A stretch of DNA of 64,000 bases. It comes from Setoptus koraiensis (taxonomy: Eukaryota; Arthropoda). The DNA is taken from the NCBI GenBank assembly GCA_048013815.1, contig CM106585.1, positions 19,158,001 to 19,222,000 of the forward strand, written 5' to 3'. The position numbers and the translations under genes are program-made. This document shows, in pieces, positions 10,701 to 21,372 of this stretch (position 1 is its first letter; the number at the start of each line of letters is the position of its first letter). The notes beneath the pieces were generated by a model. That model did not search any database, was not told the DNA's origin, and was given only the letters and a program-made list of their open reading frames with translations.

Positions 10701-13700
10701 CGGAAATACTTTTTATTCAACCGGAAATACTTTTTATTCAACCGGAAATCGCCGCGAAATATCGCGCCAAAACAATTGGTCAACAACAATAACTGCCTCG
10801 CGTATAAATAAATGGATACTATGTGCCATTGATCGCGCTCAACAACGCAACGCTTGCACCTGATACGATGATCTCATGCGATACGGCGGCACAACAACGA
10901 CGAAAACTCGCCCCAATTTCGAAAACAATTGAACCGACTCGATTTAATTTGAATGTCGCCCGCTGGCATCGCCATAGGTTTGTTATGGTTTTCGCTTGTT
11001 TAATTTTAAGCGTGTTCTCCACGATAGAGGAATACGAAGCTTTTGCATCAATTATATTATTTTACATGGTGAGTATGTTGCGTAAGAATATGCAAATTAG
11101 TTTGCTGTTTCATAGCTCGCTGCTGGCGCACGGGAGCCACTCATAAGCAGGCTCATGTGGCGCATGCAAGCAACCCCGAGAGGGGCCCGTCTCTGGTGGC
11201 GGCGATCGCTTTTTTGCTGAGCTCATTGGCCAGGCAGGATAGGCCCATTTGGCCGCCAATAAAAAAATCCATTATTCAACTCGCCCTTATGCAGCGAATC
11301 GATTTACGCCGCCGGTGCCCGCTGGTATCGTCACTAAAGCTAAAAGCTAAAACTCACTTTTGAAAGTGAGACCAAACTAAACAACTTTTTTCGTTCTCTC
11401 GAAATATCTCGCCTTCTCACGTAACGCACCGAAAATATTGTACTGTCGCAACTGTGTGCAACTCATGACACGAATTTGGCTGTGATACGGACGCGGTTCA
11501 TTAGGAAATTATCATGGTCACCTGGTTCACGCTGGAGTTTTTCGTCAGGACCTGGTCGGCCGGTTGCAGGTCGCGCTACCAGGGATTGGTGGGCCGGTTG
11601 CGTTTTATTCGCAGTCCATTCTGTTTGATAGGTAGGCAACGCTTGGGGCGACATTACGAGAGCGGCTAATTATGGGTGGCCGCTGTCGCCCATAAATACT
11701 GCATATTCATAATAGTTATTCATAGCAACAATCGATCATTAATATCGCCTATTTCGATCATCGCAATCCAACAGACATCGTGGTGATTTTTGCCTCGGCA
11801 GTTGTGCTGCTGTTGGGCAGCTCGGATCAAGTGTTTGCCGCATCAGCATTGAGAATATTGCGCTTCTTTCAGATATTGCGAATGGTTCGAATGGACAGAC
11901 GAGGCGGCACTTGGAAATTGTTGGGCTCGGTGGTGTGCGCCCATCGACAGGTGAGTGACAGTTTCGGTTTATATTTGCAAATCATTTATGCTCATCCGTA
12001 CAATTGCGACAATTGCGACAATTGAGACACACACAAACGGCGCGATAATCGCCCCCTGGGGAGAGACATGCCAATGTTGCCGAGCTAGTGTCAGCGAGCT
12101 CGATTGGGGCGCTCAATTTGCGGCTCGCAACTCAATTTCGTTTGACAGTCAGCGATCGCCATGCTACGCTGACTGTCAAACGGAAACGAATCGAACGTTT
12201 ATAAACCGTATATAAATATTCAAATATATGTATTATTCAATGAGCGTGTCGTGGCGTCGCTTGGCGCCAATTATGGTTTTTGTTGACGAGAAACCAAACA
12301 GTGTCAACACAGTGGGCCCCGCGTTTTCGGTGCCAATTGGGGAAATGGCAATTGGAGAATCCTTAGACGTGAATCAACAACTAAATACGAGTTCGGTTGA
12401 ACTGCACAATGGCGATTTTGTCAGTGAAGCCTCACACGCACACCGATGAGGCGCGATGAGGCGCACTTCCGGTCAAAAGGCATCACGCTCTCGCGGGCGG
12501 CATCTGTCGCGCCTGGCGAGGCGTGTGTTCGAGCGGGCTGACAGTGAAAAGGTTTCTCGTCAACAGGGACCGGTGAGGAGAATGGGTGCGCGACAATATT
12601 GGCAACATAAGTGCACTCCAGCGCGCTGTTTGTTTGCGCTGACGAACACATTCATGAAGGGCCCCACAATCATCGTTTTGAGGGCGTAAAAAATATCATT
12701 TGACGACATTTTTGATTGTCAACAACAGCAACAACAACACTTGTATGGCACCTCCAATTGGCCCACCGGGGATGATCGGCTGATCGATGCCGATTGCCCG
12801 ATCACCGGTCGGGCCGGCCGCGGTCGGTTGCGGGCGCGGCCCGAACTGGGATAGAAAAAAAAAGCTCGCGTTTGATTGGCATGCAAGTGTCTCACTGAGT
12901 CTATCTGTTTATTTTGTCCCCTTATCCGCTGTCATGATCGCGTCGCACCGACAACAATCGCATATCGCGCCCCACAGGAATTGATCACAACAGTTTATAT
13001 TGGTTTCTTGGGCCTCATATTTTCCTCGTTCGCGGTTTATCTCGCCGAGAAGGACGTCAACGAAAAGTACAAAAATTTTGCCGATGCCCTCTGGTGGGGA
13101 GTGGTAAGTATGCGCGCGCTGCTGCTGTCAGCCAGCGCCATCGCCATATCACCAATGATATAAATGGATATTCATCATCGCACGGTCTGGCTAGGCACCA
13201 GCTATAATATCCAGCAATAATAATACCCGATCCGTTCCGTTCCGTTTAACTCATCGCTCAATACCGCAGATAACCTTGTGCACTGTCGGCTACGGCGACA
13301 CCGTGCCCATCACGTGGATTGGCAAAATAATAGCCTCTTGCTGTGCCCTTTTGGGTATCTCCTTTTTTGCCCTGCCCGCGGTAAGTTGCCGGCACACACC
13401 GGACGGCACTATTACGTAACTTTGTTTGCCTCAAGCCGCACATATCCGCCGCTGGCGCCGCCGCACAACGTGACCGATATTGACGCAATCGGCCAAGTTA
13501 GTCAGTCGGAAGTTGCTGTGAGCCCCGTAATGAGGTTTACCTTGTCAGTCTGTCTAATTACTAACTAATTCCCACTGTAATCGCTCGTGTGTGTGTATTT
13601 TATTATTATTACGCAATCCGTTCATCTGCCAGGGTATTTTGGGCAGCGGATTTGCGTTGAAGGTGCAACAACAACAAAGACAAAAGCACATGATAAGACG

Positions 13701-16700
13701 CCGGGTACCAGCCGCCACACTTATCCAGTGTTTGTGGCGTTGTTATGCCGCCGACGAGAATTCAATGTCGGTGGCAACATGGAAAATACACCAGGTCCAA
13801 TTACCGTCGCCGCCAGCGTAAGTAGCAAGCTCACAATGTCAAGCCAGTGTCTAATTGCACCAATGTTATGCATCGCACGCACTAATGCACCTAATTGATA
13901 TCAACTACTTGTGTGCTGATTGCCGCTTGGCTAGAGATTTAATTAGCGATTTGGCATTGGTTTGTTTTGTGTTTTTTCAATGGACACTTGATTGAGTCGT
14001 TGCCCCCCCTTTGAGACTCATCCGTTTTGGCAGCATTATCTGTTATTGTTTTTTGGCTTTGCATCGTTTGTTTGCCTGTTTTTGCTAGTGTTTGCACGCT
14101 GATGGTCGCGGATGTTTGCGCCCGGCGATTTTCGCGCAAATCAACCGTCTGCATCAGATGCGAATTTCGCACAGATATTCACAGAGCTTCCATGTCAACT
14201 TGTGAGGCCAGCTAGTCAATGAATATTTCGGAGGTCGCGGCCGCATTCACGCACGGATGACGGCACTGATGTCCGTCGGCACTGATATTCGCATGGTTTG
14301 CATGAGCACAGTTGATTGGTCAAAGCGATGCGATTGTGCAATATTAATTAGCTGGTCGCCTCTGTCGACAACGGCAAATGCGGCAGCTGTAGTTGAGTGG
14401 CAGTGACCAGCGAACGCGAACAAGATGAAATCATTACTCGCCATCAATTACACACAAACACCTGACTATTTTACCTAATTACACATACCTGTCCTCATTT
14501 CGTCATCGCCCCCGTCGCACTCGTCACCCGAAACACAATCGCACAATCAATTTATTTGATTCAAATAAACAAAAACACACTCACGTTTGGCCTCTACTGT
14601 GCCTAGTGGCGCCCTGATTTCGAGCGCACTAAATAAATCAATTATTAGGAGAGGCACAGCTCAACGAGACAGGCCAGAGTCGACATCTTCGTTTGGTTCA
14701 GCTAGTTTGTAAGTAGCATGCAATTTCCACTGTCATTAATTTGGTCATTCCATTAATTTGTGTCACAAATTGTGTGTGCGTGTGTGTCAGTTTCGGTGAG
14801 TCGTCTCGGCCAGTGGTCGAAAAAAAAAAAAAAAATTTCACCTGTCGGCCGGCCGGCGTTGTTACGTGCTCACCGAAACACACCTATTGTATCACCATTT
14901 GCTTTCAAGCCCTATGTTCAAGCACACGTCGATATTGCACAGATGGCAGCACCTTCCTGGTGACGACCTCACCTGGAAGGTGAGTTACTGACATCACTAT
15001 TCACCCGCACCAACATATGGGTCGGACAGAATAATTTTATGCGATTATTTATCATAATTATTTATGTTGTCTCCCTTTCATTCACTTACGCTGTGGGCTA
15101 ACTCTATCTGATTTCTCTCATCATTACGTAACACACTCAAATAACATGACACACGTTTACTCAAATGTGAACGCATCGAACGGTGTCGATACGTCGCGAT
15201 AATGAACAACGAAATGGCGACGTCCCGTTCAGTTTCAAGCACAACACGTCGTTCGTGAGCCGTCTATCCACCATTAGGAGACACAAATCGCCCAGCTCAA
15301 CGGGCGCCCTGGGCGCCACTATATCGGCGCTAGGTCCATCAACGTCGCTATGCACGCCCGCTGTTGCCGCTGTCAGCCAGGCGACAGGTGCTCAACAACA
15401 ACAACAACAGCAGCAACAACAGCAGCAACAACAACAACAACAACAGCAACAACAACAACAGCAACAGCAATCAAGCCAAATGAATCAAAATATTGCGTCT
15501 ACTAGCAATAACTGTGAGGACAATCAACAACCGAATAGCAGAAGGGGCACACCAACAAACCAACATCAGCCTGTGGGGCCAAGTTTGAGTGAGCCACCTA
15601 GCGGAAGTGCTGGCTTGGCGCATCGAAAGGACAGTGAACAAACAAACAAACAAGCGCCCACCACGGCGAGTCAGGCGCCGGTTCTCATGTCAGCCGTTTC
15701 CGTTGTGTCGCCGCCAACTACGTCGACAACTAACGCTGCCAGTCACAAAGCAACAATTAGCAACGATGAACAACAACAACAACGACAAAATAGCAGCAGG
15801 CATGCAACCACTGCCACATCTTTTGCCATAGACATGGCCAACCAAGACCGAGACACAACTTCCGGTGCACAAACGGCGCCACCTACATCTAAAGAATTGC
15901 GCTCTCCTATGGCTATTGGCGGTGCACAGCAGCAAGCAGCAATTTGTCGACCCATTAGAACAATATTGCGTAATCGTTTGTCGGCCAGTCTCAGCCAAGA
16001 CGACGGATTTGAGCGTGCTGCAGTGCCCATGGATCCGACAGAGGCCATTGTTGCCACTAGTACACCCACCCAACCTGCTACTGCCATTGTTAGACTGTCT
16101 GGTAATAATAATAATGATATTTTAACAACGACAACAACAGCTACTCCCCCTACCACCACTGCCACTACAACTGCCATAGATTGTGCCGTTGATATAACAA
16201 ATAAATTGCATCATAACGTGCCGCTAATTGGACAAAATAAACAGATAAGACAGGCACGAAGTGTCGGCTATGACTCCTCAGCAAAACGAAATGCCTCTGA
16301 TGGTAAGTGTTGCAAGCAGACAAGCATTTTACTTTTATTTTATTTTTCATTTTATTTACTACAAACCGATCGATGCTGGACAAGAGCTGGTGACAGGGGA
16401 AGTCGCGCAAATTGGCACGACTGAATAGAGCGGCTTCTAATCATGAAAATATGTCACTGAAAAGTGTCAGTTTTTGACGTGCAAGCACGAAAAAAAAAAA
16501 TTTGCGCTTTCGAAGGAAAATTTCGGAGAAAATTGCTCACTCATAGAAAACTTCGACGAACCCAACGGGGACAACATCATCAAGGATGTTGTTCTGTCGT
16601 TGTTTGTTTGTTGATTTGCTTGCTCTTTTTCTTGGCTGTTTGTCCACTTGCGCTTGCGACAAGATGATTCCCAAATTTTAAAATGTGCCCCATGTAATCA

Positions 16701-18491
16701 AATTAAATAACACAAGAGAAAACTAACGCTCATCTCTCTACTCACACACTTGGTCACTCGCGGACAATGCCGATGCGAAAACTAATCGATATTAGATGAT
16801 GAAGGCAACGATGAAGTGAAATTTACCGTGCTAACAAAGCAGCACAAGAATGCTATTAGATCATTGAGAAAAATCAAATATTTTGTTGCCAGGCGCAAAT
16901 TTCGCGAAGCTTTACGACCCTATGATGTAAAAGATGTGATTGAGCAATATTCTGCCGGCCACGTTGATTTGTTGAGTCGCGTGAAAAATCTTCAAGCAAG
17001 GTAGGCTCCTCCGTTGACATAACGTGTATACTGTATTCAGTTTTTTTGTCCCCATTCGTGATATCTAATATCTGTTTTGATTGCGTCCACACTATGACAA
17101 ACAAATGATTCAAAAAATGAAGACTGGATTCCATTTTAGGTAAATGTGGCTCAAAGGCGAAAGATGTCTACGAATCCAAACTGAGCTTGGCCTCGCGCAT
17201 TGTCAAAGTGGAAAGAACGGTTAGTAAAGTAGTGCCAGAGCAACCGAATCAATGTCCTCATAAGACACGAATGTGCACATAAATAACTACATATCAATGT
17301 TTGTATGGATGTTTAAAACAGGTTGAGGACATTGAAACAAAATTGGACCAATTCCTAGAGATGTATATGATTGATAGGCGATCATCGGCCAACTTACTCC
17401 AAAACACTGCCCACCGACAGATCCAGGAGCCTCTAGACAATTTGGCGCCACCACCTCCAATACAAGAGGCCCATCCAGCTGATGATAATATAATTAATAA
17501 TAATAATCATGGTACAAGATCAATTGTTAGACATTCGCTGGGGCCAGCAGGTAGGTGGCGCCCACAAACAACTAGCGGCGGTATGCTAAGTTCAAGTTTA
17601 CAAGCGCTCAATATAGGCCCTAGTGTGGCCAACAAAACAGCACGATCTAGTTGTAATATTCTGACAACATCTAGAACATTTGACAAAACAACTGGCACTG
17701 CTGCTAATTTGTCGTCATTCAATCTACAACAATCACAACAACCGTATCGTGTTGGCCAGACCTCAGACTCACCTGTTCGCGATGTCTTTCCGTTTAAAGC
17801 AAGCACTAGCAGAGTAACTGGTAAGAATAAACAAATGATGCAAACTCACTGTGGTGCTGGCGCTGGTAGTAGCAGCAGATCAACAGATGATCAACAAACA
17901 ACAACAACAACAACAACAAGTGTATTTATGAGACGAATTAGCGATACAACCCAACAATCTGACGCAACAACGCACGACAATTGCACTCCATTAGATTCCG
18001 TCGATGAACAACACCTCACCTATCTGTCTGAAGAACAATTAGAACAGCAATTAACAAGCACTTCCGGTGCTGGTCCAAACACAACAAGTATGCTGGATTT
18101 GTCTATTGCCTCTAGTGCCGATTATGATGTTTTTACCAGTAGAAAACAACAACAACAACAGAGACAGCATTTACAACAACAACAACAATTGCAGCCTCAA
18201 ACAAGTAGCTCGACAAGTGATTCAACTGCGCATCAACAACAACAGCAACAAGTCAGACAGTCTAGTGGCGGTGGCCAGGCCGCTCAATTACACGTGTATC
18301 AACGACAATCAAGCCAGGACGGCGAGGCCGATTTTGATTGTGAGCTAATGAAACAACAACTTCCGGTGCCTGGTCATTTGTCGCCACAATCAGCTTCTTC
18401 GGTGTCCGATCCGTCAGTAACAACAACAATCGGTGCCACAGATAACAACGATGGTCAAACTGATGCTGGCCAGACTGAACAGGACCACTGA
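5485..18491 (+). CDS. KCNQ: KCNQ (Kv7) voltage-gated potassium channel, 11 coding exons
   Basis: Pore-forming subunit of a slow, non-inactivating, PIP2-dependent, calmodulin-bound potassium channel of the plasma membrane. It forms tetramers and is the single Drosophila-type, KCNQ1-like member. Exons I can join in frame: open frame from 5485 to 7925, 10978-11068, 11505-11631, 11775-11950, 12978-13103, 13270-13380, 13633-13817, 15233-16302, 16796-17000, 17123-17219, 17322-18491 (TGA). All junctions are GT/AG with compatible phases. S1-S6, the filter TVGYGD and the C-terminal helices A-D are all present. The family-typical start MSLLGRPLN is at 7786 (about 1165 residues). The same frame is open back to 5485 and is rich in Q, N and S. 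The first in-frame ATG upstream of 7786 is at 6478 (about 1601 residues), so an unseen upstream exon may supply the true start. A poly(A) signal AATAAA lies at 18612. Identity is certain; the N-terminus is not. Confidence 0.95.
7603..7680 (+). repeat. Poly-asparagine-coding AAC repeat in KCNQ exon 1
   Basis: An almost pure AAC triplet run that, in the KCNQ frame, encodes a polyasparagine tract preceded by four aspartates. Such a triplet array is likely length-polymorphic. Confidence 0.8.
8203..8318 (+). promoter_or_regulatory. Tandem array of four D-box (PAR-bZIP/NFIL3) sites in KCNQ intron 1
   Basis: Four consecutive units (29, 29, 29 and about 27-29 bases) each contain the palindromic core of the D-box consensus RTTAYGTAAY: GTTACGTAAC at 8223-8232, the same at 8252-8261, GTTACGCAAC at 8281-8290 (one mismatch) and GTTATGTAAT at 8308-8317. 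The DNA between the cores has diverged (the fourth unit barely resembles the first) while the cores keep or nearly keep the consensus. This consensus is bound by the PAR-bZIP/E4BP4 family (Pdp1 and Vrille in flies, DBP/TEF/HLF/NFIL3 in vertebrates), which act in circadian and metabolic control. Binding is inferred, not shown. Confidence 0.5.
8543..8564. repeat. TC microsatellite in KCNQ intron 1
   Basis: A short uninterrupted TC run. No function is argued. Confidence 0.7.
10698..10749. repeat. 21-bp tandem repeat, 2.5 units, in KCNQ intron 1
   Basis: Two perfect 21-base units beginning AACCGGAAATAC, followed by a 10-base partial third unit. The rest of the 3-kb intron (7926-10977) holds CpG-rich unique sequence with no other coding signal that I can support. 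Confidence 0.85.
10978..11950 (+). CDS. KCNQ: KCNQ exons 2-4: voltage sensor S1-S4
   Basis: Three exons of 91, 127 and 176 bp, the same sizes as the corresponding vertebrate KCNQ coding segments. Exon 2 completes S1 ([16 protein letters not shown]). Exon 3 gives S2 with the family signature [13 protein letters not shown] and the S2-S3 linker. Exon 4 gives S3 and S4. S4 reads [19 protein letters not shown], with the KCNQ arrangement of arginines and the glutamine in the third position. It is followed by [16 protein letters not shown], the S4-S5 linker. The Kv1-like cysteine-bearing SAGCRS and AHRQ forms align with KCNQ1 and the fly protein rather than with KCNQ2-5. Confidence 0.95.
12139..12182. 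repeat. Perfect 16-bp inverted repeat (hairpin) in KCNQ intron 4
   Basis: The arms CGTTTGACAGTCAGCG and CGCTGACTGTCAAACG are perfect reverse complements separated by 12 bases, and imperfect pairing continues outward. It lies in the 1-kb intron between the S4 and S5 exons. It could form a stable RNA hairpin or be the remnant of a small palindromic element. It is short for a microRNA precursor. Confidence 0.75.
12978..13380 (+). CDS. KCNQ: KCNQ exons 5-6: S5, pore loop, S6
   Basis: Exons of 126 bp (12978-13103) and 111 bp (13270-13380), again matching the vertebrate sizes. Exon 5 encodes S5 ([17 protein letters not shown]) and the pore turret up to ADALWWGV. Exon 6 encodes the pore helix, the potassium selectivity filter TVGYGD and most of S6 ending FFALPA. 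The residue before YIGF is V, whereas KCNQ2-5 have the retigabine-binding tryptophan there. KCNQ1 has L at this place. The [10 protein letters not shown] form, from my memory of the family, is the usual arthropod version. Confidence 0.95.
13633..18491 (+). CDS. KCNQ: KCNQ exons 7-11: calmodulin-binding and assembly C-terminus
   Basis: Exon 7 (13633-13817) completes S6 ([12 protein letters not shown]) and carries helix A with an IQ-like motif [14 protein letters not shown], the calmodulin site. Exon 8 (15233-16302) starts [19 protein letters not shown], then becomes a Q/T/S-rich linker with a 26-glutamine run at 15393-15470. Exon 9 (16796-17000) carries helix B ([14 protein letters not shown], then [16 protein letters not shown]) and the start of helix C. 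Exon 10 (17123-17219) continues with LDSILGK. Its acceptor is AAG and easy to miss. Exon 11 begins with the helix D coiled coil ([15 protein letters not shown]), which directs tetramer assembly, and ends in a low-complexity tail. Confidence 0.9.
15393..15470 (+). repeat. Polyglutamine-coding CAA/CAG repeat in KCNQ exon 8
   Basis: Twenty-six consecutive glutamine codons, a mixture of CAA and CAG, in the linker between calmodulin-binding helices A and B. The mixed codons indicate that the tract is older than a fresh expansion. Confidence 0.9.
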
Positions 18492-19724
18492 GAAGCCCGA
18501 TTCATCTTCTTTTATATTCTGGCGATCACGTTTCAAGAGATGAATCGAGTCTACTGTGTGATTTTTATAATGATTTAAATAGTTTGAGCACACAAATATG
18601 ATATAATGTATAATAAAATTGATTTAAATCACTGGTGAAAATGTAATAGAATAACAGAAATTGTCACGATTCGAGGCATTCGCCCTGTCTTTCGATTGAT
18701 TCTGTAACTCATATTGTCGATACCTGTTTTCATTCCTCAATTGGTCACTCATCGGTGCATAAACTCTCGTTTTGAACTTCTCAAGCCAAACACACGTGCA
18801 CACATTTTCGCTCGAAATAGCAATTCTTCGATCGCTCGAAGTCAAGTATTTCATTAAATATTTCCATGCTTAAAGATGCAGCATGTGATACCGGATTGGT
18901 GCGCTGCGTTGACTGTTATTGTTTTCGAAGCGCACCATCTGTTACAGAAAATAACAATCTAAAAATAGAAATCTGGTTTGATAGGTACATTCTAACCGAT
19001 TTTCAATTCCTTATCAGTTCGAATTTACCATATTTTGGCTTCATCATCCAGATTGAGACCAGATGTATCAGAATTCAACTATTATGCAATCCGATCGTCA
19101 GTGCTGCGTAAGAACTCGCTCTTGAATAAAGGGTTCGCACTACGAACTTGTTATAGACTAGCAAATCCACTAGACTGACTCATATGTATTGACCTTGTGA
19201 GGCTGGATTATTGCTTTAATGGCTCATAATAACCCACAGTGTCATAAATAAATATTATTATATTCTCACACTGAACTTTATTGATTTCGTGTTTGTCGTA
19301 GAGCAATTTGCCCTTATCTGAGGAGCTGATAATATTGGTTTCCCTCGACTGTTTCCGTCTTAAACATAATATTGCAAGTGTAGTCCTGTTTCACTCATAT
19401 AGCTGGTTGTGCATGATTTCAAAGTCATATATTGCAGAAATCGTAAAAATTGTCAACAGAATATGAACAATATTGGGATTCACTTTCACAAAAAGTTAAT
19501 TCCAACTGGATCAGTGAACGCATAACTAGTAAACAAAAAACTTAAAGTAATAAAGACTTGATAACTTGTCTACAGCACCAGATAATTGAGCAACAAGTGG
19601 TCGCGGCAAAATACTATATAATATCAAAGCATCCGTACGATCTAATTTGACACCGCTCCAGGAAGAACACAACAGCAAAACTGCATATACAAACAAAGAA
19701 TTGTTCCTGTTAATTCGAAACGCT
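18492..19724. other. Intergenic, KCNQ 3' UTR and CAP promoter
   Basis: It contains the KCNQ 3' UTR with AATAAA at 18612-18617, then AT-rich sequence without a supportable gene, then the CAP gene promoter with a TATA box at 19615. The short open frames have no initiator or splice support. Confidence 0.6.
19615..19621 (+). promoter_or_regulatory. TATA box of the CAP gene
   Basis: TATATAA about 110 bases upstream of the ATG at 19725. This would place the transcription start near 19645 and give a short 5' UTR of about 80 bases. Confidence 0.5.
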
Positions 19725-20615
19725 ATGCTGGCCTTACTCTGTCGAAGTGGTGTCTCGCTCTTGCTGATTGCCTACCTAACTCAGTTTTTAGGCGAGACAT
19801 ATTGCGAACAAGATGTATTGCCTGGCAGATCTTGGAAAATAGAGAGACATCAAACGCGAACATATAATCATGAAAATCATGTTCAAGACGCCACCAGAGC
19901 GAAACGTGTTAATCGGGCTGTTTCCAACAAAGGCAAAGAAAAAAACGAAATCCACCAAGATGAAAAAGATGATCAAGATGAATGTTATGACGATTTCATC
20001 ACGGACTGCTTGCAAACCCACGATATGTACCGAGCGTGGCATGGAGTGGCACCCCTCGAGGCCAACAAAAAAGTAAGATCAGTCATAGAGGCAAGCAGAG
20101 ATATTTTTCTGAAATGCTTTTTGTTGAAGTTGTTTTTTCGAAGGCTTAACAGAAGCTTGATGATAAATCATTTCATTTTACTCAATCATTTCAATCAAAA
20201 ATAGCTGATGGATTACGCACAAAAGCGAGCCAATAAACTGGCCGAAACAGACTCTCTCGAGCATCCGGCCGATTCGCCATACGGAGAGAATTTGGCCTAT
20301 CATTCGCAAAAGAAAAGCACCTGTGGTGATCTAGTTAAGATGTGGTATGATGAGAACGAATCGTACGATTATCAAAATCCAGGCTTCGATGGGGCCACTG
20401 GTCATTTTACGCAATTGGTCTGGAAGGATTCAGCTCGAATAGGTTGTGCACGTAGTTTCAGCAACAAAGGAGTCTATTTGGCTTGCAATTATGACCCGCC
20501 AGGTAACGTCATGGGCCAGTTCAAAGACCAAGTGCCCCCACCGAAAGATGGCGCCAAAGAGAACAAGCCTCCAGCAAACAAAGGCAAAAGGAACTGTCGA
20601 CAGACCAACTCTTAG
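19725..20615 (+). CDS. Secreted CAP-domain (SCP/antigen 5/GAPR-1-like) protein
   Basis: Two exons, 19725-20072 and 20205-20615 (TAG), with a 132-bp intron; 252 residues. The ATG at 19725 opens a signal peptide (MLALLCRSGVSLLLIAYLTQ). Then comes a basic/acidic linker with a KR site near residue 60, which could be a furin-type propeptide cut, and the CAP domain from about residue 87. CAP marks are H99 and H106 in THDMYRAWHGV, E144 in PYGENLAY, H183 in GHFTQLVWKDS and the closing CNYDPPGN near 210-217. The compact domain resembles GAPR-1-like CAP proteins more than long venom allergens. CAP proteins bind sterols or lipids and are common in saliva, venom and immune secretions. Which of these applies here is not shown. 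Adjacent genes are a gustatory receptor and other secreted proteins. Confidence 0.88.
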
Positions 20616-21372
20616 ATAACCACACTAATTAGATTGGCACGGACAGTATTCTTACAGTTTACAGTCTAAGAACTCCATTGTGAACAAAATCAATTTGTAC
20701 TGTCATGAAAGAGTGTGCCCCGATAATGAAAGACGAAAGAAACGAAGCAAATCTCGTCGCTCAACCGTCTCAGAAAAATCATGCTGCACTTTTTTTTTCT
20801 GGTACAGCTTGAGTAAATCTTTCTCCAAGCTAAGTTCGCTGCTTCAATTCTAGTTAATATTCCGACTCTAGATAGTCAATTTTTGCTTTTGTTACGATCA
20901 TGAAATACGTACGTACAAAATACTATCATCATTGTTCTCACGCAAGTTTTTTTTTGCGCGCAAAAACTAACATATCCCAGAGAACAGTATTTCAGCCATT
21001 GCATTAGACTGTCTCTGACCTTAATTTTACCTATCGAGAAGCAGTTCATGGACCGTTGCAGAAACGTCCCATGAAGACACGTTGTGACTTTCTACCATTT
21101 GACTGAATACTATCATATAACTATTGTCAATTATGATTTGTTCTTGCCCTATTGAAATCGTGGCGTGCCGCCGAAATATCAATAAAGCTTTCTTTATACC
21201 AGGCACTCTTTTCCCGATACTGTTACGGTTTCGTTCGAATCGAATTCGATCGTGAAAAAATAAACCACGAAGCTACTTATGTTGATACAGTTTTATCTTC
21301 AAGACACGAACCAATTAGGAAGGATTAATTCAAGCGTTAGAAACGAAGTAAATTGCTCAATATACGAAAAGG
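20616..21372. other. Intergenic between CAP gene and gustatory receptor
   Basis: It contains a candidate CAP poly(A) signal (AATAAA near 21181) and an AT-rich approach to the receptor start. No additional coding or RNA gene is visible. Confidence 0.6.
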
